From: Niastella sp. OAS944
GTDB lineage: Bacteria; Bacteroidota; Bacteroidia; Chitinophagales; Chitinophagaceae
Length of the DNA stretch: 64,000 bases
Reading direction: 5' to 3'
Assembly (NCBI GenBank): GCA_024809215.1
Contig: JANUBW010000007.1
Location: 186,001-250,000, forward strand
Below, in pieces: positions 1 to 7,835 of this stretch; the stretch's first letter is position 1, and each line of letters opens with the position of its first letter. Below the pieces are notes generated by a model, which was not told the origin of the DNA, searched no databases, and worked only from the letters and a program-made list of their open reading frames with translations. The position numbers were made by a program, and so were the translations under genes.

Positions 1-246
1 GGCTGCTTCCTTGAATTTGTGCGGGTAAATGGAAATTCCTGTGTAAATGTTGTAGTACAACGTAAGCATGTGGCCTCTGTACGTGAAGTTCCACGTAAGG
101 GTGTCAAAATCGTCCTGTTTGTTTGTAAAACGGATCTTAAGATCGTCAAGAAGAATGTTGGCCACTTCGTAAAAGCGTTTCAGCCCACAGTCATCATCAA
201 TGATCGCCTCGGTACAGCCAAAGTCTGTGCGTAGTGTCAAGCTCAT
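1..246 (-). CDS. Hypothetical protein, N-terminal part only (runs off the window)
   Basis: The minus strand stays open for 82 codons from an ATG at 246 to the window edge. The peptide begins MSLTLRTDFGC and has a mixed, well-composed sequence with a run of aromatic residues near the end (TLYYNIYTGISIYPH). There is no signal peptide or membrane segment in the visible part, so it is probably cytosolic. I do not recognise the family. The plus-strand reading of the same bases gives a Val/Lys-rich peptide with no family character, so the minus frame is preferred. The gene lies upstream of nothing on its own strand in this window, and the small lipoprotein gene at 336-500 reads toward it in the same direction. 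Confidence 0.55.
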   Translation of the reverse strand, partial: MSLTLRTDFGCTEAIIDDDCGLKRFYEVANILLDDLKIRFTNKQDDFDTLTWNFTYRGHMLTLYYNIYTGISIYPHKFKEAA

Positions 247-335
247 AAAGTACGGTTTGGGTATTATAAATACAGTTGAAACGGGTTCAACCGGAATAGC
301 TGGAGCTTACTTTGGCTTTTCTTAGGACCTGGGAT

Positions 336-500
336 CTACGATCTGAATTTTCTGGCTTTCGGAACTTTTTCACCCGCTAATATGCGTTCTGCACCCACAT
401 TTTTTCCATTACTGGGGCAACCGTACCTTGTGCACGAGCTTGCACCCAGAATATAAGTTCCCAAAACTGCAAAAAACAAGAAATTTCTGATCGTTTTCAT
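336..500 (-). CDS. Small putative lipoprotein (54 aa)
   Basis: A 54-codon frame starts with ATG at 500 and ends with TAG at 336. The product opens with a lipoprotein-type signal: MKT, a hydrophobic core (NFLFFAVLGTYILGA) and a possible lipidated Cys at residue 23 (GASSC). The mature part is short and basic, contains CTRYGCPSNGKNVGAE and ends with KFRS. Small proteins with a YGCPSNGKN-like core are, to my knowledge, common in Chitinophagaceae, but their function is unknown to me. It would sit in the outer or inner membrane as a tiny lipoprotein. It is followed by the truncated gene 1-246 on the same strand after about 90 bases. Confidence 0.6.
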   Translation of the reverse strand: MKTIRNFLFFAVLGTYILGASSCTRYGCPSNGKNVGAERILAGEKVPKARKFRS

Positions 501-572
501 ATACTACTTTTCAAAGGATAAACGCCCTTAAAACTAGAAATATTATATCATAATTGCAATAGGTAAAATCAA

Positions 573-1100
573 TTATTCGGTTACCTGATCACGAAACCAA
601 TCTGCATATTTTATGTAATTGTTGGCTATGCGGTTTATTTCACCGTGAATTTGGTCAACTGCTATGTCTTTCACCCGTTTAGCAGGTACTCCTGCAAAAA
701 TGGTACCCGGGGGAACAATGGTTTCTTCGAGCACTACAGCGCCTGCGGCAATAATAGAATTGCTGCCAATTTGGGCCCGGTCCATAATAATGGCGCCCAT
801 GCCTACCAGTACGTTATCGTCGATGGTACAGCCGTGGATGATGGCGTTATGTCCTACCGATACATTATTGCCAATAATAGTTTGGGTGCGTTTATAGGTG
901 CAGTGAATAACAGCCCCATCCTGAATATTTACTTTATTTCCCATGCGTATGCTGTTTACATCGCCCCGCACAACGGCATTGAACCAAATGCTGCAATCAT
1001 CGCCCATAACTACATCGCCAACGATGGTGGCATTGGGGGCAATAAAGCAGTTACTTCCAAACTTGGGGTAAACCCCTTCAACGTGTAAGATTACTGGCAT
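573..1100 (-). CDS. Gamma carbonic anhydrase family protein (left-handed beta-helix)
   Basis: The 175-residue product shows the repeating hexapeptide pattern of left-handed beta-helix proteins (IAPNATIVGDVVMGDD, IIHGCTIDDNVLVGMGAIIMD, IIAAGAVVLEETIVPPGTIFAG). The gamma-class carbonic anhydrase pattern is present: RGDVNSIRMGNKVNIQDGAVIH, then SVGHNAIIHG with two conserved His, and a third His at IH. The family (YrdA/CaiE-like) trimerises and binds a metal between subunits; carbonic anhydrase activity is proven for only some members. Length is typical (about 170-180). It is a single cytosolic gene, convergent with nothing close, and divergent from the aminotransferase gene at 1285. Start is the ATG at 1100, giving MPVILHVEGV. 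Confidence 0.88.
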   Translation of the reverse strand: MPVILHVEGVYPKFGSNCFIAPNATIVGDVVMGDDCSIWFNAVVRGDVNSIRMGNKVNIQDGAVIHCTYKRTQTIIGNNVSVGHNAIIHGCTIDDNVLVGMGAIIMDRAQIGSNSIIAAGAVVLEETIVPPGTIFAGVPAKRVKDIAVDQIHGEINRIANNYIKYADWFRDQVTE

Positions 1101-1169
1101 GGCTGTTATAGTTTATGGTTTGTTGATAATGAGATCCTCATCTTTAGCAAATATCTGAAATTGTTAGCA

Positions 1170-1272
1170 GTTACCGGTTACCAGGTTCCAGTTTCCGGGT
1201 CCTTAAAATTTTCAGCACCCTGCAATTAGTCGGGTTTTCCGCACTGGTAACCGGTAACCGGAAACCGGTACC
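1170..1272. repeat. Inverted four-heptad repeat (left arm 1170-1197, right arm 1245-1272)
   Basis: The left arm holds four heptads of the type GTTACCG (with GGTTCCA and GTTTCCG as variants). The right arm holds four heptads of the complementary type CGGTAAC/CGGAAAC/CGGTACC. The arms can pair into a hairpin with a loop of about 47 bases. The last heptad provides the TACC of the TACCTTTG promoter box of the following gene. The loop resembles that of the element at 42936-43043. Confidence 0.8.
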
Positions 1273-1276
1273 TTTG
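1269..1276 (+). promoter_or_regulatory. -7 promoter box TACCTTTG of the aminotransferase gene
   Basis: TACCTTTG matches the Bacteroidota -7 consensus TAnnTTTG. Only 8 bases separate it from the ATG at 1285, so the transcript would have almost no 5' leader. No clear TTG is present at the -33 position, where the repeat heptads lie instead. Confidence 0.5.
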
Positions 1277-1284
1277 CGCAGACT

Positions 1285-2481
1285 ATGAACAAACGCGAAC
1301 TATTTCTTCGTCATGTGGCCCAAACTTCACCGGCCCCACTGGCAATTGATATTGTAAAGGCAAAAGGGAGCGTGCTCCGCGATGCCAACGGTAAAAAGTA
1401 CCTCGATCTTATTGCCGGTATTAGTGTGTGCAATGTAGGGCACCGCCACCCCAAAGTGGTAAAAGCCATAAAAAAACAGGTTGACGATTATATGCACCTG
1501 CTGGTTTATGGCGAAATGGTTGAAACGCCCCAGGTGCAATACGCCAAATGGCTGAACGATCACCTGCCGGCTTCCCTCAACTCGGTTTATTTTACCAATT
1601 CAGGTGCCGAGGCTACCGAAGGGGCTATGAAACTGGCCAAACGTGTTACCAACCGTACCCAGATAATAGCCTTTAACAAAAGTTACCATGGCAGTACCCA
1701 GGGGGCTTTGAGTATTATGGGCGATGAGTACTGGCGCAATGCCTTCCGTCCCCTGCTGCCCGATGTGCTGCACCTCGAGTACGACTCCTTCAATTCGTTG
1801 CAGGAAATTACCGCACAAACGGCTTGTGTAATAGCCGAAACCATTCAGGCAGAACGGGGCGTGGTGACGCCTTCGGCCCAATGGATGAAAGCCCTGCGCG
1901 ATAAATGTACCGAAACCGGCACCTTACTGATACTCGATGAAATTCAAACAGGTTTTGGGCGCACCGGTTCCCTGTGGGGCTTTGAACAATTTAATATAGT
2001 GCCCGATATTGTGCTAATGGGTAAAGCTCTTGGTGGCGGCATGCCGCTGGGCGCTTTTATAGCCGACCAAAAAATAATGCAGGTACTTACAGAAAACCCT
2101 GTGCTGGGTCATATTACCACCTTTGGCGGCCACCCCGTTTGTTGTGCTGCCGGACTGGCTGCCGCTAAAGTACTTGTGAAAGAAAACATCATTGACCAGG
2201 TACAATCCAAAGCCGCTCTGTTCAGGGAAATGCTGCAACATCCACTGATAAAGGCAGTACGGGCCAATGGGCTGCTAATTGCCCTTGAATTTGAAAGCTT
2301 TGAGATCAATAAAAAAATAATAGATGGCTGCCTCGAACGGGGATTGCTTACCGACTGGTTCCTTTTTGCGCCCGAATGTATGCGTATTGCACCACCGCTT
2401 ACCGTTACTGAAAAGGAGATAAAGAAGGCGGTAAAAACTATTTTAGAGGTGCTTGATTCGGTACAGGGACTTTTGCCATAA
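1285..2481 (+). CDS. Class III (acetylornithine/ornithine-type) aminotransferase
   Basis: The 398-residue protein is a PLP-dependent class III aminotransferase. Visible motifs are the N-terminal DANGKKYLDLIAGI, NSGAEATEGAMKLAKR for phosphate binding, LDEIQTGFGRTGSLW with the PLP-contacting Asp, and MGKALGGGMPLGAF with the Schiff-base Lys. GHITTFGGHPVCCAAG follows. Family members transfer the amino group of acetylornithine, ornithine, 4-aminobutyrate or similar omega-amines to 2-oxoglutarate. The exact substrate cannot be set from sequence alone, and no arginine genes are adjacent. ATG at 1285 is preceded at 8 bases by a TACCTTTG box. The protein is cytosolic and of normal length. Confidence 0.9.
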   Translation: MNKRELFLRHVAQTSPAPLAIDIVKAKGSVLRDANGKKYLDLIAGISVCNVGHRHPKVVKAIKKQVDDYMHLLVYGEMVETPQVQYAKWLNDHLPASLNSVYFTNSGAEATEGAMKLAKRVTNRTQIIAFNKSYHGSTQGALSIMGDEYWRNAFRPLLPDVLHLEYDSFNSLQEITAQTACVIAETIQAERGVVTPSAQWMKALRDKCTETGTLLILDEIQTGFGRTGSLWGFEQFNIVPDIVLMGKALGGGMPLGAFIADQKIMQVLTENPVLGHITTFGGHPVCCAAGLAAAKVLVKENIIDQVQSKAALFREMLQHPLIKAVRANGLLIALEFESFEINKKIIDGCLERGLLTDWFLFAPECMRIAPPLTVTEKEIKKAVKTILEVLDSVQGLLP

Positions 2482-2490
2482 AAATTGGCC

Positions 2491-2576
2491 GTTGCATGTT
2501 ACAAGTTACAGGTTGCAGGGAGCGACGGGTAACCATTTGTATTTCCCCTGTAACCTGAAACCTGTAATCTGTAACT
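2491..2576. repeat. Inverted four-heptad repeat with TTGTATTTCCCC anchor
   Basis: Left arm 2491-2518 is four heptads of the type GTTRCAN. The anchor TTGTATTTCCCC lies at 2537-2548. Right arm 2549-2576 is four heptads TGNAAYC/T. The arms are reverse complements apart from a few bases, leaving a loop of about 30 bases. The element lies 9 bases after the aminotransferase stop codon. Confidence 0.85.
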
Positions 2577-2688
2577 CTTGTATTACCCGGTAACTGATTG
2601 TTAATAAGCCAATAATTAAGGTGATATCAGTTATATACCATTAAATTTGCGCCAATTAACCATTATTTACTCACTTCAAAAATAGGCT

Positions 2689-3210
2689 ATGCGTAAAATT
2701 GATCTTATTCCATTTTTGATCCTGGGTTTGGTAGCTTGTAACGATAGTGCCAATACAGAAGGAACAAAAGCTGATACTGCTGCAACTGTTACTACAGTAG
2801 ATACTACTGCCAGCGAGCACCACCACATGGTTGATTCTGCAACTGCTGTTACTCCATTGCCAACCATTCCCGATGGCGCTAAAGTATTCTTCGTAAATCT
2901 GAAGAATGGACAGAAAATTAAATCACCATTCAAGGTTCAAATGGGTGTATCGGGTATTGCACTGGATTCTGCCGGCATCATTAGGCCAGCTTCTGGTCAC
3001 CACCACCTGCTGATCGATGCTGGTGATTCACTCACTGCTGGTACTGTAGTGCCTAAAGATTCAACTCACCTGCATTTTGGTAATGCACAAAAAGAAGCAG
3101 AAGTGAAGTTAACACCTGGTGAACACAAACTTACATTGCAGTATGCCGATGGCATTCACCGTTCATATGGCGGTAAGTTAGCTAAATCGGTTACGGTTAC
3201 TGTACAGTAA
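2689..3210 (+). CDS. DUF4399 domain lipoprotein
   Basis: The 173-residue product begins with a short lipoprotein signal (IPFLILGLVAC, lipidated Cys at 17). A Thr/Ala-rich linker follows, with a His cluster (SEHHHMVDS) around residue 43. Residues from about 65 to the end form a DUF4399 domain: VFFVNLKNGQKIKSPFKVQMG, then SGHHHLLID, THLHFG and the Gly/Leu-rich TPGEHKLTLQYADG. The family is a periplasmic or surface beta-sandwich often near metal genes; its role is not established. The conserved His suggest metal binding, which is inference. The gene is monocistronic and is followed by a good intrinsic terminator at 3239-3268. Confidence 0.85.
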   Translation: MRKIDLIPFLILGLVACNDSANTEGTKADTAATVTTVDTTASEHHHMVDSATAVTPLPTIPDGAKVFFVNLKNGQKIKSPFKVQMGVSGIALDSAGIIRPASGHHHLLIDAGDSLTAGTVVPKDSTHLHFGNAQKEAEVKLTPGEHKLTLQYADGIHRSYGGKLAKSVTVTVQ

Positions 3211-3238
3211 TAGTTTTCAACCGGAATAAATGAATTGG

Positions 3239-3268
3239 GCAGGTATCTGAAAAGGTGCCTGCTTTTTT
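3239..3268 (+). terminator. Intrinsic terminator after the DUF4399 gene
   Basis: GCAGGTATC and its near complement GGTGCCTGC form a stem, followed by TTTTTT at 3263-3268. It lies about 30 bases after the stop codon. Confidence 0.8.
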
Positions 3269-3451
3269 ATTTTAGGCGGGTAAGTACAGGATAGTTGTGC
3301 AATCGATTGAGTAAACAAAAGCACACCATTAAAGTGTCTTATTTACACAAAAAGAGGCTGAAAATTGGTCGTTTAGGATGACTTATTTGTTAAAATACCG
3401 CTACTCGTCTAAAAAATTATTTATTTAAAAACCATTACAATATTTTTGATG

Positions 3452-3525
3452 AAGTTAAACAAGGTCTATGCAATAGCTTTGAGGGCATGACCTGCGGGGC
3501 GATTTTCCAGTCGCCCCTTTCTTTT
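3452..3525 (+). ncRNA. Candidate small RNA of about 75 nt
   Basis: A TATTTTTG box (3441-3448), which fits TAnnTTTG, is followed at 3496-3517 by a strong hairpin (GGGGCGA/TCGCCCC) and a T-rich tail. The two would delimit a transcript of about 75 nt. A 13-codon frame, MKLNKVYAIALRA, starts at 3449, but that ATG lies at or before the expected transcription start. A short leader peptide is therefore possible but less likely than a non-coding RNA. There is no clear -33 TTG. Confidence 0.35.
3496..3525 (+). terminator. Strong intrinsic terminator without an assigned gene
   Basis: A seven-pair GC-rich stem (GGGGCGA 3496-3502, TCGCCCC 3511-3517) with an 8-base loop is followed by TTTCTTTTT. No protein gene on the plus strand precedes it within 280 bases. 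Confidence 0.75.
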
Positions 3526-3763
3526 TATCTCCCTTCTTTAGCCAATTACTTAAGTTTTGTTAAGCAGATCTGCTTTTCGCTTGACCCAAATCAACTTACA
3601 TAAGATATTTTTATTACTGTTTGGTTCAACTGTATCACTCGGTTGTTTTAATTAGTGATAGTCGGTTAGAAATCTGAACTGAAATCACCCCTGAATTTCA
3701 CAAGGCATATAACAGATTATCATAGTTCTTTTTCTTTGTGAAGTATCGCAAATTACACTTTAC

Positions 3764-3793
3764 CAGGAGCCAGTTCTCTGGCACCTGTTTTTT
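3764..3793 (+). terminator. Second orphan intrinsic terminator
   Basis: CAGG-AGCCAG pairs with CTGGC-ACCTG round a TTCT loop (3764-3787), followed by TTTTTT. The 240 bases before it have no open frame worth calling. The stretch 3530-3760 is AT-rich and otherwise featureless to my eye. Confidence 0.65.
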
Positions 3794-3817
3794 CTTTTAC
3801 TTCACGGCATATAGGCA

Positions 3818-3852
3818 TAAAAAAACTTCGCCAGGTAAAACCGTAGCGAAGT
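3818..3852 (-). terminator. Terminator of the DUF5686 gene
   Basis: Read on the minus strand, ACTTCGCTACGG and CCTGGCGAAGT form a stem round a TTTTA loop (3825-3852), followed by a run of seven T. It lies 50 bases after the stop codon at 3902. Confidence 0.75.
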
Positions 3853-3901
3853 CTATAAATTGAAGGTGAATTATTGATCATTCACCATTGATAACCTACC
3901 A

Positions 3902-6409
3902 TTAGAACTGTAGTCTAAAACTTCCAAACACGCCCCACCGTTGTGATGCGGCTTCGGGCAATGGTTGTGGTAATACCCTCCATACAAAATCAAACCGCAA
4001 CACCTTAAGGATGTTATCTACACCAGTCCCTACTTCCATATATGTTTTTCCATCGAGCGATTCAAACACATAAGTAGAGCCGGCAGGCATATTCAATGCT
4101 CTGTTCTCTTCACGCAGGCTGCCCCACAATCCTTTTACCGTATAGAATTGACGCCATTTAAGCCGCCGTGTAAAAGGTGTGAACCTAAAAATTCCCGAAC
4201 CAATATTATGTTCAAAATTGAACCCCGCATATTTATCGTGCAAATATTGCCAGCGGTTCATTAAACTATATGCATACTTGTTATAGTAATAGATCTCATT
4301 ACCGGGCGCTACATCAAGCAACATAAAGGGCAGTGTGCCAAACGTTTTACCACCAAATACATTGTAATAAACCGAACCGTACGGCGATATTTTCATATAG
4401 TCTGAAATGCTACCGCTTAATTTGCTGTATTCGTAATGGCTATCGAACGCACCCTTTATACCCCGGGTATACTTGATAGTGGTAATGGGATAGGGGCTGC
4501 CCATGCTATAACGCAGGAACGACCCTTCAATGAATTTTTCGAGGTAAGCAAAGCGCAACTGTACCGAAGCTTCAAATGTATTTAACGGTGAAGTGGCGCC
4601 ATTGCCATCGGTGAAGATCTCTTTTTCGGGTAGGTTCAACAAGGGGTTGTACAGTTTACGTACACCGCTCATAGTTACTGAAAAACCTGAATGCCATTCT
4701 TTGAAAAAATCAAGCTGCATCAGTTCCGTTTTCAGGAACTTAATTGGAACACCATTTTTTCTTACCGCAAGGGCGAAGATGTTATCCTGACTTACCTCCT
4801 CCAAATAGTTCTGTCCGTAATCGATGTCTTTCGAATACTTGGCAAAAATGTAGGAGCGTGGGTTCTTGTTGAACAAATACATGGCATCGGCCTCGTATTT
4901 GAACTGTTGATCGGTAGTACCATATGCTAAATAACCATGCAGGTGAAGCTTTTTACTAAAGCCCTTATTGGTACCCAAATCCCAGCGAAAGCGCCAGCCT
5001 TCGAGTACGTTTTGAAAGATCCAGTTGTACCAGGGCCCTATCTCCAAATTGCCTATATCGAGATAACCGGTTGCCAAAAAGTTCACAGTTTTTATTGCCC
5101 GCTGAAATGCCGGCATCTTTAACAGGGTATCAATGGTTTGGTATAATTTCTTTTCTGTGACGGTTAGGTCTTCATGGCGGTTTTGTACCCAAAAGGAGTC
5201 GGGCGCATTATTGGCATGGGGCGGAAAAATAGTTTCTTCAAGGATCTTGTTCTTGGCCAGCTCATTTACTACCGAAGTATCATTTACTACAACATCTTTA
5301 TAAGTAGTGGTCTTACGACCAATAGCAGCCAATGCCTTTTCGCCCGAAAACAGTGCCAGGTCAACTACGAATTTATCTCTTGTAAGAAACCATGTACTAT
5401 CATTCAATAAGCTGAATTCCTGAATAAGGCTCAGCTTGTTCACATAGTTTACGTTGGCTTCTTTACCCAGACGCAGGTTCATTTTTTGAATGGCAAAGGT
5501 GGTGTCGTGCACCCAGCAATCGCCCTCAAAGGTGTTTGAACCTTTGTGTTTTGGTATAAAGAAGAAGTGAATAAGACGGCGACCATTTACAAATTGCGAA
5601 TCCAATACTTTATAATTGTAAAAGTTATCGCCGTTATCGCTAATGGGGCTTACGAATTGTTTATCGAAGACCGGAATGAAGTTGGCGTAAAAATTTACGT
5701 TCTGGTCAATACCACCCAATAATTTTGAAACGCTTTCATTGTTCACTCCCATTGTTTTGGTGCCTTTAAATACTTCGCGGCGGCGCAGGGGCGATTTCTG
5801 AAAGTAATAATCTGAAAGCGCTTCGGTAATGTAAACGGGCAGGTAAGGAACTCCTTCTTCCGTTGTATCAATATTGTTCAGCACAAAGTTGAACTTCTTG
5901 ATAAAGGGCAGGTTCTCCCATTTTTCTTTTTTGATGTTCTTAAGGTCAACTTCCAGTTTGTTGTACAGTTCGTAAGAGAAGTTGCGAAAGCGGTAACGAT
6001 CATTTTGCGGTTTGTGTTTTACAATACGTTTCCACATCAGCAAACCGCGGTCGATCTTCTTTTTAACAACAACCGCTTCAAATTTGCCGCGTTCCATCAA
6101 AATGCTGATGTCTAAGACATTGTTTTTGGCTCTTGCCAGTACAAAGCTGTCGAATGGGAGTTTAAAATCCTGGTAGCCTACGTAAGAAATGATTAACGTG
6201 TCTGTAGGCCACTCATTAAAGCGGAATAAAAATGTTCCTGCTGAGTCGCTGAGCTTACCAGATTTTTGCGATTTAAATTGCATAGAGGCGAATGGAATGC
6301 GTTCGTCGCTATGGGCGTCTTTAACAATTCCTTTCAGTATCCTGGTTTGCGCTATTGAGTTTTGGGTCAACAGTATAAGCAGCAGGAGTTTAAATGGTCT
6401 AATAGGCAT
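3902..6409 (-). CDS. DUF5686 and carboxypeptidase-like regulatory domain outer-membrane protein
   Basis: The chosen start is the ATG at 6409. It gives a clean signal peptide (MPIRPFKLLLLILL, cleavage after NSIAQ), whereas an upstream ATG at 6439 would add ten polar residues. Residues about 20-110 form a CarboxypepD_reg-like beta-sandwich (ILKGIVKDAHSDERIPFASM). The rest matches the DUF5686 type: a long beta-rich body, with the C-terminal half rich in alternating aromatic strands and ending in FGSFRLQF. A C-terminal Phe is typical of outer-membrane barrels. Family members are predicted surface or outer-membrane proteins of unknown role in Bacteroidota. It is monocistronic, about 835 residues and of normal length. 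Confidence 0.85.
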   Translation of the reverse strand: MPIRPFKLLLLILLTQNSIAQTRILKGIVKDAHSDERIPFASMQFKSQKSGKLSDSAGTFLFRFNEWPTDTLIISYVGYQDFKLPFDSFVLARAKNNVLDISILMERGKFEAVVVKKKIDRGLLMWKRIVKHKPQNDRYRFRNFSYELYNKLEVDLKNIKKEKWENLPFIKKFNFVLNNIDTTEEGVPYLPVYITEALSDYYFQKSPLRRREVFKGTKTMGVNNESVSKLLGGIDQNVNFYANFIPVFDKQFVSPISDNGDNFYNYKVLDSQFVNGRRLIHFFFIPKHKGSNTFEGDCWVHDTTFAIQKMNLRLGKEANVNYVNKLSLIQEFSLLNDSTWFLTRDKFVVDLALFSGEKALAAIGRKTTTYKDVVVNDTSVVNELAKNKILEETIFPPHANNAPDSFWVQNRHEDLTVTEKKLYQTIDTLLKMPAFQRAIKTVNFLATGYLDIGNLEIGPWYNWIFQNVLEGWRFRWDLGTNKGFSKKLHLHGYLAYGTTDQQFKYEADAMYLFNKNPRSYIFAKYSKDIDYGQNYLEEVSQDNIFALAVRKNGVPIKFLKTELMQLDFFKEWHSGFSVTMSGVRKLYNPLLNLPEKEIFTDGNGATSPLNTFEASVQLRFAYLEKFIEGSFLRYSMGSPYPITTIKYTRGIKGAFDSHYEYSKLSGSISDYMKISPYGSVYYNVFGGKTFGTLPFMLLDVAPGNEIYYYNKYAYSLMNRWQYLHDKYAGFNFEHNIGSGIFRFTPFTRRLKWRQFYTVKGLWGSLREENRALNMPAGSTYVFESLDGKTYMEVGTGVDNILKVLRFDFVWRVLPQPLPEAASQRWGVFGSFRLQF

Positions 6410-6488
6410 TCTTATAAGGTCGGTTTGATTCTGGGCCAAAAATACAATAACCCATAGAAAAGCATAATGTTAAAAAAGATAAAAGGGA

Positions 6489-6608
6489 GGCCTGCATCGG
6501 TAAAAGCCCTATTGGTTCGGTAGTATTCTTTTCCTGAACCCCTGCATCATAATGTTGTAGCAACATCTTTTACCGGCATATGCAGGCTTTGCATATAGAA
6601 CGGCAGGC
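6489..6608. repeat. Imperfect inverted repeat in a gene-free gap
   Basis: GGCCTGCATCGGTAAAAG (6489-6506) is mirrored by CTTTTACCGG (6567-6576), then TGCAGG (6581-6586) and GCAGGCC (6603-6609). A folded structure of about 120 bases is possible. The remaining gap, 6410-6800, holds no open frame that looks coding. Just before the next gene, TACTTTG at 6775 resembles a -7 box. Confidence 0.4.
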
Positions 6609-6800
6609 CTTATGCCATGCTTTTATTGTGTTCGTGAATAAAAATATTTTCATGTGAGGGCGCTGCTGCTCCTTTAAATAATAAATACTATTTATATAGC
6701 CCGCTTTGGGAGGAATAAAAACAATTAATTTATTGTTTAAGCTCAAAAAGTTTGGAAATCTGAAAAACGCATGCGTACTTTGTTTTACAAAGTGCTTTTT

Positions 6801-7436
6801 ATGGATAGCCAACATCCCCCGCTGGAAACCCTGCAGGATATTAAACGAATTATGGAACGCTCCTCACGCTTTATTTCACTAAGCGGATGGAGTGGTATCA
6901 GCGCCGGCATATGTGCCCTGGTGGGCGCCTGGGTGGCGCAAAGCCGCATCAACCAGTACCTGCATGTAAGGCGTGCACATGATTATGACGAGAGCAATAA
7001 CTATGTATTGCTGATGTTCGACCTGGCACAGATAGCGGCCGTTACTTTCATTGCAGCATTTATTACAGCCTTTATATTTACCTGGTCGCGCAGCCGCCGT
7101 AATGGTACACCGTTGTGGGATACTACTGTACAACGCCTGGCCTGGAACACCATTTTACCTATGGTTGTTGGCGGTATAGTCATTCTACATGCCATTAGCA
7201 TGGGATATTATACCCTGGTATCACCTGGTTGTTTGATCTTTTACGGACTGGCATTGGTAAATGCATCAAAGTACACCTTAGGCGAAATTCGTTATTTGGG
7301 GTACGGACAATTAATACTCGGTATTATTAATTTGTGGGTAGTAGGAAGTGGATTGTATTTTTGGGCTGCAGGTTTTGGCGTGTTGCACATTCTCTATGGT
7401 GCAATTATGTGGTGGAAGTATGAACGGAAGAGTTAG
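6801..7436 (+). CDS. Membrane protein of the exosortase N neighbourhood, unknown function
   Basis: The 211-residue protein has a soluble N-terminus (PPLETLQDIKRIMERSSRF) and five or six hydrophobic segments: LSGWSGISAGICALVGAW, DLAQIAAVTFIAAFITAF, TILPMVVGGIVILHAISM, then two more near the C-terminus. I chose the ATG at 6801 over the one at 6771 because the extra ten residues (MRTLFYKVLF) overlap the likely promoter box TACTTTG. Proteins of this kind often sit next to a winged-helix regulator in Chitinophagaceae, as here with a gap of only 15 bases. They may report to it, but that is inference. I know of no biochemical function. Confidence 0.75.
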   Translation: MDSQHPPLETLQDIKRIMERSSRFISLSGWSGISAGICALVGAWVAQSRINQYLHVRRAHDYDESNNYVLLMFDLAQIAAVTFIAAFITAFIFTWSRSRRNGTPLWDTTVQRLAWNTILPMVVGGIVILHAISMGYYTLVSPGCLIFYGLALVNASKYTLGEIRYLGYGQLILGIINLWVVGSGLYFWAAGFGVLHILYGAIMWWKYERKS

Positions 7437-7451
7437 ATAATAAATTACAAC

Positions 7452-7751
7452 ATGAAGAACCCGATTGAAAATCTTAATAAAATTTTTGATAGCCGCATTC
7501 GCATGGGAGTAATGAGTATCCTTATTGTGAATGAGGAGGTGAGCTTTAATGACCTTAAAAAAATGCTCGATGTTACCGATGGTAACCTGGCATCGCACAT
7601 GGTTAATCTTGAAGAAAATGGATACGTTAAAGTACATAAAGGATTCATTGGACGAAAAACAAATACAACCTATTCAATTACCCGCGCAGGTGAAAAAGCA
7701 TTCAAAGACCACATTGAAGCCCTTGAGGCAATGATCAAAGGCATGAAGTAA
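7452..7751 (+). CDS. Winged-helix transcriptional regulator (HTH_34-like)
   Basis: The 99-residue protein is almost entirely one winged helix-turn-helix domain: FDSRIRMGVMSIL, SFNDLKKMLDVTDGNLASHM as the helix-turn-helix, then the wing VKVHKGFIGRKTNTTYSIT and a final helix. It is an ArsR/MarR-like single-domain dimeric regulator with no visible effector domain or metal-binding Cys. It lies 15 bases after a membrane protein gene and about 85 bases before the DUF4173 gene. It is well placed to control the downstream XrtN block, although no operator was found. Start ATG at 7452. Confidence 0.85.
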   Translation: MKNPIENLNKIFDSRIRMGVMSILIVNEEVSFNDLKKMLDVTDGNLASHMVNLEENGYVKVHKGFIGRKTNTTYSITRAGEKAFKDHIEALEAMIKGMK

Positions 7752-7835
7752 ATTTTTTTTGCCTTTACACTTTGAAATGCAAAGCGCTTTTTATAAATAT
7801 AACCATTGACATTATATAACTCCACAAACCATACT

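Noticed and set aside
645..1088. A plus-strand 147-codon frame opposite the carbonic-anhydrase-like gene
   Set aside because: Shadow of the beta-helix gene; no family features.
7445..7648. Minus-strand frames over the winged-helix gene
   Set aside because: Shadow frames in other phases; the plus-strand gene has a clear domain.
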